A stretch of 25,579 nt of DNA from BA4 sp044376575 (lineage in GTDB: Bacteria; Bacteroidota; Bacteroidia; CAIKAF01). The position numbers and the translations under genes are program-made. How positions within the stretch are numbered: the first letter of the stretch is position 1; each line of letters begins with the position of its first letter. Under the pieces are notes generated by a model that saw only the letters and a program-made list of their open reading frames with translations, searched no databases and was not told the DNA's origin. The stretch is from assembly GCA_044376575.1 (NCBI GenBank), contig JBILKR010000027.1, positions 1-25,579 of the forward strand. The letters run 5' to 3'. This document shows, piece after piece, positions 7,277 to 13,190 of this stretch.

Positions 7277-7647
7277 GGTACAATATTAAATTCTATGATA
7301 CTCAACCAACGATGATAACTGCATGCCATGGCCCAAACGGGTGTACCTTCAGGTAACCATACAGATTCGTTATCTGCGTTGTAAGTAATACCTGCATTAT
7401 AATTATCTACACCTCCAGTGTAAAAGAAAACGGAACTACCATTAAAAGAGAAACCACATTTATAATAAGATTCTGCTGTTGTGCCAAAACCTTCTATTTT
7501 CCATACTTTACCCGCAGGAACCGTACCAAGCAATACATTTGATGCTTGATTTGTGCTGAGTAACAACACCTGACTGAACTGCAAGTTTTGGCTGTTTACA
7601 GCGAAACCCATGGTTATAATTAATAACACTAAAAATATTTTTTTCAT
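7273..7647 (-). CDS. Array copy 2: small exported protein, LLGTVPAG subgroup
   Basis: The protein has 124 residues; the mature start is shortened to QNLQFSQ (Gly missing). LLGTVPAGKVWKIEGFGTT lies at 39-57, CGFSFNGSSVFFYTGG at 64-79, SVWLPEGTPVWAM and RWLSIIEFNIVP. Cysteines C64 and C109 match those of copy 4. The start forms a TAATG overlap with the stop of copy 1 and the stop an ATGA with copy 3. Confidence 0.85.
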   Translation of the reverse strand: MKKIFLVLLIITMGFAVNSQNLQFSQVLLLSTNQASNVLLGTVPAGKVWKIEGFGTTAESYYKCGFSFNGSSVFFYTGGVDNYNAGITYNADNESVWLPEGTPVWAMACSYHRWLSIIEFNIVP

Positions 7648-8036
7648 TATGGAACGATATTAAATTCAATCACACTTAAAAAATCTCCCGGACATGTTGT
7701 TCTGGCTGTTTGTCCGGAGGATAACCAAAAAGGAAAACGATTTCCCGGATCCACATAAATATTAGAGTAACCGGTAGATATTCCTTCTGAATCATAAAAA
7801 TTATATCCATCTATCACATAAGGGCGAACATTATATGTTTCATTGCAATTTTGTGTTGAACTAGCTGCCGCCCAAACATTTCGCTGCTGATATGATTCTA
7901 CTTTCCATACTTTTCCGGATGGAACTGTCATCGTAGTCGTTGAAACAGTTACTATCTGATTAAACTGCAAGTTACCTTGTGCACTAAAAGAATATATAGA
8001 ACAAAAAAAGATAATACAGGATACTATTAATCTCAT
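7647..8036 (-). CDS. Array copy 1 (first transcribed): small exported protein
   Basis: The protein has 129 residues and shows the whole family plan. Signal peptide 1-19, QGNLQFNQIVTV at 20-31, MTVPSGKVWKVESY at 36-49, a variable segment with a VIDGYNFYDS strand, RFPFWLSSGQT at 100-110 and LSVIEFNIVP at the end. Mature cysteines are C64 and C115. The short predicted strands separated by Gly/Asn/Ser-rich turns suggest an all-beta fold; this is inference. No lipobox and no T9SS C-terminal domain is present, so export by Sec to the periplasm is the minimum that can be said. The 124 bp upstream contain a hairpin but no clear promoter. Family function unknown. Confidence 0.86.
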   Translation of the reverse strand: MRLIVSCIIFFCSIYSFSAQGNLQFNQIVTVSTTTMTVPSGKVWKVESYQQRNVWAAASSTQNCNETYNVRPYVIDGYNFYDSEGISTGYSNIYVDPGNRFPFWLSSGQTARTTCPGDFLSVIEFNIVP

Positions 8037-8094
8037 AACAGCTACAGATTATAGAAATTCAATATTTGAGAATCATAAATTATATTCTTTAGAA

Positions 8095-8129
8095 ATAATC
8101 AGCCCAATTATTTCAATCAGGCTAATTAT
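8095..8129 (-). terminator. 15-bp hairpin between the collagen-like gene and the array
   Basis: Read on the - strand, arm ATAATTAGCCTGATT, loop GAAAT and arm AATTGGGCTGATTAT pair over 15 positions with no mismatch if three G-U pairs are allowed. On the + strand those three pairs become A-C mismatches, so the structure is specific to - strand RNA. It lies 32 bp past the stop of the collagen-like gene, and the 3' arm runs into a U-rich TTATTTCT. It could be an intrinsic terminator, a leaky attenuator or an mRNA processing/stability element. Confidence 0.55.
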
Positions 8130-8160
8130 ATAATACCTAAAGAAACTTTATGATTTTAAA

Positions 8161-9861
8161 TTAAAATCCGTCTGTTGTATATATCAGCGTCTTTGCATCG
8201 CTTCCTGAAGAAGTTTGATTATTATTTGTCTGAACCATGGCAGTCCAAGCCGTTCCATTATAATAATAGAAACCTGGAGTATTGTCAGTCTGATAAATTA
8301 ATAATCCTGTTGCAGGTGTTGAAATAGCATCACGCTGTGTCTGGGTCATCGATGGCAATAAAACACCCTGAGTAGTAGAAGACACATGCATTATAGCAGA
8401 TGAATTCACATTGGTTGTTCCAACACCAACGGCAGAACCTGTATTGTATAAATTACTAGTTGCAACCCAGTCGGTACCATTATGACGTAAAGTTTGTCCG
8501 TTTGTAGCAGAAACAAGAGGGCCGGCTGGACCTGCTGGACCTTGTGCTCCTGTTGCTCCCTGCGGACCAGCTGGACCTTGCGCTCCTGTTGCTCCTTGTG
8601 GACCCGCTGGACCTTGTGCTCCTGCTGGACCCTGTGCGCCCTGAGCTCCTGCTGCACCATTACAAACATAAGATGTATAAGCTACTTCATTTGCATCAAG
8701 GATCCCATTTGCATTGGCATCCTGACCCATTTGAATTTTTGCACCACCATTGGCACAGTTTGGACCTGCATTTTCAACGGTTGCATTCACCAATGCATTG
8801 GTTCCATTTGATCCGTTGTTTCCAGCCGGACCCGCTGGGCCTTGTGCTCCAGGCGCTCCGGTTGCTCCAGTTGGACCTGTCGGGCCCGCCGGACCTTGTG
8901 CCCCGGTTAATCCCGTTGGACCTGTTGGACCCGCCGGACCTTGCGCTCCTGTTAATCCTGTTGGACCCGCCGGACCTTGCGCTCCTGTTAATCCTGTTGG
9001 ACCAGCAGGGCCTTGTGCGCCGGCTGCTCCAGTTGGGCCTGCCGGACCTTGTGCGCCGGTTAATCCTGTTGGACCTGCCGGACCTTGTGCGCCTGGTGCT
9101 CCGTTACAAACATATTTCGTCAACAATGCATTTACTTCTCCTGCATCTAATACTCCATTACCATTTGCGTCTAATCCTACTTCAACTTTTGTTCCTCCAT
9201 TCGCACAATTAGGACCTGCATTCTCTGCAGTTGTCGCAACCAATGTATTCAATCCATTACTTCCTGATGCTCCGGTTGGACCTGCTGGGCCGGCTGGACC
9301 TTGCGCTCCCTGTGGACCATTAGCTCCGGTTGGACCTGTCGGGCCTGCCGGACCTTGAGCACCCGTTGCACCGGTTGCTCCTTGCGGACCTTGCACACCA
9401 GCGGGGCCTTGAGCTCCTGTTGCTCCCTGTGGACCTGCTGGTCCTGTAGGACCCGGAGTTCCACTATTTTCAGCATATAATGCATAAGGTACACTCATCA
9501 TTTGTTGAGTACCTAAAGCAGTATAACTTGTTCCTCCATTAATATCAACTCCAAGGGCTACAAAATATGGACCCTGAGACCAGTCAATAGATGAAAAAAC
9601 ACCACTGGTTGGTACACCTTGTCCCATCACTACATTAATCAATCCGAAAGCATTGGTAGTGGGTGTAAAACTTTCTTCGTAAACGGTATTTCCGGATACA
9701 GATCCCTGAACTATTCTGATTTGTAATCCAACCGCTTGGTTAGTGATTACGTTTCCGGAGGCATCTCTTACTACCGCCTGATAGTTGATGCCCTGTGGTG
9801 CCTGAGCCTGAACTTCGGCAAACATAGCTACTGCTGCAATTGCGTAAATTAGTTTTTTCAT
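8161..9861 (-). CDS. Exported collagen-like protein with two DUF7151-like inserts
   Basis: The protein has 566 residues. Signal peptide 1-20 is followed by an N-terminal domain at 21-130 starting APQGINYQAVVRDASGN, common in Bacteroidota surface proteins. Gly-X-Y blocks lie at about 136-203, 254-353 and 402-448. Between them are two copies (about 204-253 and 354-401) of a domain with ENAGPNCANGG, an EF-hand-like DANGNGVLDAGEV loop and YVCNG; I match it to DUF7151 from memory. The C-terminal part (449-566) with VGVGT, LLPSMTQTQRDAI and GFYYYNGTAW resembles tail-fibre-like surface proteins. The triplet blocks should form a trimeric stalk outside the cell (inference). No T9SS sorting domain is visible. 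It lies 30 bp after a T9SS-sorted protein gene with no promoter seen between, so the two are probably cotranscribed, and the paralog array lies downstream. Confidence 0.9.
   Translation of the reverse strand: MKKLIYAIAAVAMFAEVQAQAPQGINYQAVVRDASGNVITNQAVGLQIRIVQGSVSGNTVYEESFTPTTNAFGLINVVMGQGVPTSGVFSSIDWSQGPYFVALGVDINGGTSYTALGTQQMMSVPYALYAENSGTPGPTGPAGPQGATGAQGPAGVQGPQGATGATGAQGPAGPTGPTGANGPQGAQGPAGPAGPTGASGSNGLNTLVATTAENAGPNCANGGTKVEVGLDANGNGVLDAGEVNALLTKYVCNGAPGAQGPAGPTGLTGAQGPAGPTGAAGAQGPAGPTGLTGAQGPAGPTGLTGAQGPAGPTGPTGLTGAQGPAGPTGPTGATGAPGAQGPAGPAGNNGSNGTNALVNATVENAGPNCANGGAKIQMGQDANANGILDANEVAYTSYVCNGAAGAQGAQGPAGAQGPAGPQGATGAQGPAGPQGATGAQGPAGPAGPLVSATNGQTLRHNGTDWVATSNLYNTGSAVGVGTTNVNSSAIMHVSSTTQGVLLPSMTQTQRDAISTPATGLLIYQTDNTPGFYYYNGTAWTAMVQTNNNQTSSGSDAKTLIYTTDGF
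8803..9102 (-). repeat. Collagen-like triplet repeat block with a 36-bp sub-period
   Basis: This is the longest Gly-X-Y block (codons 254-353). The unit GAQGPAGPTGLT recurs several times, giving near-identical 36-bp DNA repeats, with variants of 45 bp where an extra PTG triplet occurs. Such repeats are prone to recombination or slippage in multiples of 9 bp, which would change stalk length without frameshift. Confidence 0.85.
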
Positions 9862-9891
9862 ACGATATGAAATTTAGTGTGATTTTTTTAA

Positions 9892-10383
9892 TTAATAAGA
9901 TGAAAATTTAACGATTGGAAATGTTTGTGTCTGATTGGTCAAAATATCACGAACTACAAGCATGTAAGTTCCGGCGCGATATTGTGATATATTTTTTGAT
10001 GTGGTGGTTCCGTTAAACTGAATTCCTTCTACCAAACGACCTCTGTCATCGAACATCTGATACTCAAAACGCTTACTATTATTATTCAATTGAATGTTTA
10101 ATAAATCTGATGTAGGATTAGGGAAAACCTGAATGCCCCAATTATTCTCTGTAATCTCAACTCCTGAAGTGTTTTTATCCGGCTGATGAAAACCCTGCGT
10201 TAAAATGTTATTGTTATTTTGGATTGTACTTGTTACAGTTTCACCAATGGTGTAACTGATTTGAAAAGTAGATGAAGTATAATGTGTTCCGGCAGAAGCA
10301 TAGACCTGAGGAGAAAGACTCACTTGTGCAAAACCAACATGTACAATACTTAGTGCGAAAATGAATGTTATAATTTTTTTCAT
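9892..10383 (-). CDS. Small exported protein with T9SS type A sorting domain
   Basis: The protein has 163 residues. Signal peptide 1-19 or 20, then a short module with ISYTIGETVTSTIQNNNNIL and TQGFHQP at 42-67, widespread in Bacteroidota exported proteins. The C-terminal region from about 84 reads VFPNPTSDLLNIQL, YQMFDDRGRLV, ISQYRAGTYMLVV and ends FPIVKF. This is the type A sorting domain (TIGR04183 type) recognised by the type IX secretion system, normally cleaved after outer-membrane passage. Almost no other domain is present, so it may be a small surface or secreted partner of the collagen-like protein encoded next; this role is inference. Confidence 0.85.
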   Translation of the reverse strand: MKKIITFIFALSIVHVGFAQVSLSPQVYASAGTHYTSSTFQISYTIGETVTSTIQNNNNILTQGFHQPDKNTSGVEITENNWGIQVFPNPTSDLLNIQLNNNSKRFEYQMFDDRGRLVEGIQFNGTTTSKNISQYRAGTYMLVVRDILTNQTQTFPIVKFSSY

Positions 10384-10402
10384 AGAATGATTTTTACAGC
10401 AT

Positions 10403-10432
10403 CTAAATTAAACATTAATCATTAATCACAAA
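10403..10432 (-). promoter_or_regulatory. Possible promoter for the T9SS-sorted/collagen-like genes
   Basis: On the - strand TTTG (10429-10432) is followed after 18 bp by TAATTTAG (10403-10410), a one-mismatch version of TAnnTTTG. The spacing is one base shorter than the usual 19-21. It is the best candidate in front of this gene, 20 bp before its start. A tandem GATTAAT repeat lies between the boxes. Confidence 0.35.
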
Positions 10433-10498
10433 ATTTTTGTTAAAAAAACAATCATAGGATAACCTGAAACTAATATTAAGCATCATATCATAATATTG

Positions 10499-10531
10499 TT
10501 TGAAATTTAATCATTTGAATTTTTACTTTTG
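10499..10531 (+). promoter_or_regulatory. Bacteroidota-type promoter for the DsbD gene
   Basis: TTTG at 10499-10502 and TACTTTTG at 10524-10531 are separated by 21 bp. They match the primary sigma factor consensus TTTG-N19-21-TAnnTTTG of this phylum exactly. The start codon lies 20 bp after the -7 box, giving a short leader. Confidence 0.7.
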
Positions 10532-10551
10532 TTAATCACTGATTCAGAAAT

Positions 10552-12672
10552 ATGAGAAAGTTTATATTGCTTTTATGCTTTGTTATTGTCGCCGGCTTAA
10601 CTAATGCACAAATAATAAATCCGGTAAAATGGAAAACAAGTGTTGAAATTATTTCTGAAACAGAAGCAGAAATTACTTTTACAGCGAGCGTTGAAAAAGG
10701 CTGGCACCTTTATTCACAAGAGAATCCGCCCTATCCACTTGCATTTGAATACACAAAAAACACTTCATTCACTTTACAAGGCAAAGTTAAAGAGCCTAAA
10801 CCCAAAAAAGTAAATGACGAATTTTTAGGTCCGGTGGCCTACTTTGAAACTTCAACTGTTGTTTTTAAACAAAAGATTAAATATTCAGGAAAAACAAGTT
10901 TTTCTGTACAGGGGAAAATATATGGTCAAGCTTGTCAGGATGATGGTGTATGTATTCCTATAGAAGAAAGTTTTAATGTAAGTGTTGCGCTTGCTGAACC
11001 TGCAACAGCCAATGATAAGGATGGCGATGGTATAAATGACAATGAAGACATATGCCCTGACAATGCAGGATTATCAGCATTTGCCGGATGCCCGGATCAG
11101 GATAATGATTCTGTGCCTGATGCCAAAGACAACTGTCCGACAATACCAGGACCAATAAACATGAACGGATGTCCAAACAATGTTCCATCAAACAGTTCAA
11201 CAATCTCAGGAGTAAACATTATTGAACCTGAGATGCTCAGTGATGAAATCATTAATGCGTTGGATAAAAACTGCGGTTCATCAAATAACACGACTGAAAA
11301 ATTATCATTCTGGGGAATATTTATCGCCGGATTTATAGGTGGATTGCTTGCATTGCTTACCCCTTGTGTTTTTCCAATGATTCCTCTAACAGTAAGTTTT
11401 TTTACCAAACAAAGCAAATCAAGACCAGAAGGCATACGCAATGCAATCATTTATGCCGTATCTATTATTGTAATATATACTGCGCTTGGATTTTTAGTCA
11501 CTAAAATTGCCGGGCCGGATGCGCTGAACAGTATGGCCAGCAGTGCATTCTGGAACATGTTGTTTTTTATCATATTTATCGTTTTTGCTGCTTCGTTTTT
11601 GGGGGCATTTGAAATTACTTTACCTAGCCGGTTTGTAAATTCCATAGATAAACAATCCAATAAAGGAGGATTGATTGGTATCTTCTTCATGGCATTTACT
11701 TTATCACTTGTATCTTTCAGTTGTACAGGTCCTATCATCGGTTCATTACTGGTGGAAGCTGCAGTTAGTGGTAGCAGTATTGGTCCCATCATGGGCATGG
11801 TTGGATTTTCTCTTGCTTTAGCATTACCCTTTGCCTTATTTGCGATATTCCCGGGATGGTTGAACTCTCTACCTAAGTCAGGCGGATGGTTGAACACTGT
11901 AAAAGTTTCTCTTGGATTGCTGGAACTTGCACTCGCATTAAAATTCTTCTCAGTAGTTGACATGGCATATCACTGGGGCATCCTAACGAGAGAAATCTTC
12001 TTGGCCTTGTGGATTATTATATTCGGATTACTGGGTATTTATTTAATCGGAGGATTTAAACTTTCACATGACAGTGATGGTCAGCCCAAACTTTCGGTGA
12101 TGCGACTGGCTTTTGCCATCATCTCGTTATCATTTGCCATGTACATGATTCCGGGATTATGGGGCGCACCAACCAAGTTGCTGAGCGGACTTGCGCCTCC
12201 TACCAATTACAAAGAATGGAACCCAACCGACTGCCCTCACGGAATAGACTGTACGCATGATTACAGCGAAGGGATGGAACGAGCAAAAAGAGAAAACAAA
12301 CCCGTACTCATCGATTTTACAGGATATGCATGTGTGAATTGCAGAAAGATGGAAGATAATGTATGGTCTGATCCGCGTATTTTAGAAAAACTGGAAAATG
12401 ATTATGTGGTGATTTCATTATATGTTGATGATAAAACGCCATTACCCCCTTCATTGCAAACAAAATCTTACCGTACCGGAGAAACTTTAAAAACATATGG
12501 TGCAAAATGGAGTGATTTTCAAGCACATTACTTTAAAGCAAATACACAACCACAGTATATTTTATTGGATGCTAATGGCAAAATGCTTGCGGCTCCTAAG
12601 AGTTATACGCCTGACATTAATGAATATAATTTGTTCTTAGAAGAAGGCTTATGCCGTTTTAAAAAACAATAG
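10552..12672 (+). CDS. dsbD: Thiol:disulfide interchange protein DsbD with TSP3-like insert
   Basis: The protein has 706 residues. It moves electrons from cytoplasmic thioredoxin across the inner membrane to periplasmic thiol partners. Signal peptide 1-20; N-terminal alpha-type domain about 25-148 with CQDDGVC (C128, C134); membrane domain from about 250 to 535 with the paired cysteines in LLTPCVFP (C272) and SFSCTGP (C391); C-terminal thioredoxin-like domain about 570-700 with CVNC (C594, C597). Between the alpha and membrane domains (about 154-208) is an insert not found in classical DsbD. It has DKDGDGINDNEDICPD, DQDNDSVPDAKDNCP and MNGCP, the pattern of calcium-binding thrombospondin type 3 repeats with their own cysteines. 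It is transcribed away from the T9SS/collagen genes and converges with folA. Confidence 0.92.
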   Translation: MRKFILLLCFVIVAGLTNAQIINPVKWKTSVEIISETEAEITFTASVEKGWHLYSQENPPYPLAFEYTKNTSFTLQGKVKEPKPKKVNDEFLGPVAYFETSTVVFKQKIKYSGKTSFSVQGKIYGQACQDDGVCIPIEESFNVSVALAEPATANDKDGDGINDNEDICPDNAGLSAFAGCPDQDNDSVPDAKDNCPTIPGPINMNGCPNNVPSNSSTISGVNIIEPEMLSDEIINALDKNCGSSNNTTEKLSFWGIFIAGFIGGLLALLTPCVFPMIPLTVSFFTKQSKSRPEGIRNAIIYAVSIIVIYTALGFLVTKIAGPDALNSMASSAFWNMLFFIIFIVFAASFLGAFEITLPSRFVNSIDKQSNKGGLIGIFFMAFTLSLVSFSCTGPIIGSLLVEAAVSGSSIGPIMGMVGFSLALALPFALFAIFPGWLNSLPKSGGWLNTVKVSLGLLELALALKFFSVVDMAYHWGILTREIFLALWIIIFGLLGIYLIGGFKLSHDSDGQPKLSVMRLAFAIISLSFAMYMIPGLWGAPTKLLSGLAPPTNYKEWNPTDCPHGIDCTHDYSEGMERAKRENKPVLIDFTGYACVNCRKMEDNVWSDPRILEKLENDYVVISLYVDDKTPLPPSLQTKSYRTGETLKTYGAKWSDFQAHYFKANTQPQYILLDANGKMLAAPKSYTPDINEYNLFLEEGLCRFKKQ

Positions 12673-12688
12673 TGTAAATAATACACTA
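12670..12688. terminator. Bidirectional terminator shared by dsbD and folA
   Basis: TAGTGTA-AATAA-TACACTA is a perfect 7-bp stem with a 5-nt loop. The + strand RNA continues with ACTTTCTTTTCTT and the - strand RNA with TTGTTTTTT, so it can serve both genes. The outer three bases of each arm are the stop codons: TAG of dsbD (12670-12672) and TAG of folA (12686-12688 on the - strand). Confidence 0.6.
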
Positions 12689-13180
12689 ACTTTCTTTTCT
12701 TACATATTCTATAAATGTAAATGCAAAAGCATGTCTTTCGTCTGAAGGATGAAATTCTTCTTTTGCTACAACCCATTGTTGATGGTCAAAAGTAAAAAAA
12801 GTATCACCTTCAATTTCAGTATGCACTCTTGTTAAATAAAGCTTTTGAGCAAAAGGCATGAACAGATTGTAAATTTGCTGCCCTCCGATTACCATAGCTT
12901 CATCATAAGATTTTTCAAGAAATTCAACAATATGTTGAGCCGATGAAAACAACATCACCCCATTAGGGACTTTATAATTTGAATCAGAAGACAATACTAC
13001 ATTCAGCCGATTGGGCAATGCTCCACCGATGGATTCAAATGTCTTTCTTCCCATGATAATGGGCTTACCTGTAGTTACAGCCTTAAAAAACTTTAAATCA
13101 TCGGGCAAACGCCAAAGCAACTGATTGTCTTTCCCGATAACATTATTTTCTGAAGCAGCTACAATGATTGATAATTTCAT
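12686..13180 (-). CDS. folA: Dihydrofolate reductase
   Basis: The 164 residues have the full type I DHFR pattern. IIVAASENNVIGKDNQLLWR at the N-terminus, LPDDLKFF with the catalytic acidic residue at D28, IIMGRKTFESIG at 41-52, VVLSS at 61-65 and MVIGGQQIY at 96-104 for NADPH binding. It reduces dihydrofolate to tetrahydrofolate with NADPH in the cytoplasm. It lies 10 bp downstream of thyA, the enzyme that produces dihydrofolate, so the pair forms a functional operon. Confidence 0.97.
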   Translation of the reverse strand: MKLSIIVAASENNVIGKDNQLLWRLPDDLKFFKAVTTGKPIIMGRKTFESIGGALPNRLNVVLSSDSNYKVPNGVMLFSSAQHIVEFLEKSYDEAMVIGGQQIYNLFMPFAQKLYLTRVHTEIEGDTFFTFDHQQWVVAKEEFHPSDERHAFAFTFIEYVRKES

Positions 13181-13190
13181 GATAAAAAAT

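Larger units (their letters stand above)
197..8036 (-). repeat. Tandem array of 20 paralogous small exported-protein genes
   Basis: Twenty consecutive same-strand genes of about 310-520 bp are packed with almost no non-coding DNA. Three short DNA blocks recur in each repeat unit. One encodes QGNLQFNQ just after the signal peptide, one encodes VPxGKVWKIE at about residue 40-50, and one encodes EFNIVP at the stop codon (coding-strand consensus near GAATTTAATATTGTACC). The regions between these blocks differ strongly in length and sequence. Junctions are 1-nt (TAATG) or 4-nt (ATGA) overlaps for copies 1-6 and 15-20, and 4-10 nt gaps between copies 6 and 15. The layout implies one polycistronic, translationally coupled unit that arose by repeated gene duplication. 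Confidence 0.93.

Noticed and set aside
197..8036. Regularly spaced short DNA repeats that could suggest a CRISPR-like or other repeat array
   Set aside because: The repeats are about 350-500 bp apart and fall in coding blocks of full-length genes, so they are conserved protein motifs and not repeat-spacer units.
508..8036. Reading the array as T9SS-secreted cargo because of the neighbouring sorting-domain protein
   Set aside because: None of the 20 proteins has a type A or B sorting domain; VIEFNIVP is too short and unlike it.
8494..9358. Long + strand and alternative-frame open frames opposite the collagen-like gene (for example a Pro/Val/Ala-rich 202-residue frame)
   Set aside because: They are produced by the GC-rich Gly-X-Y repeat DNA read on the other strand or frame. 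They have no signal peptide or recognisable domain, and their repeats mirror the collagen codons.
11097..11963. Frames on the - strand inside the DsbD gene (117 and 170 residues)
   Set aside because: They are antisense shadows of a gene with clear domain content on the + strand.
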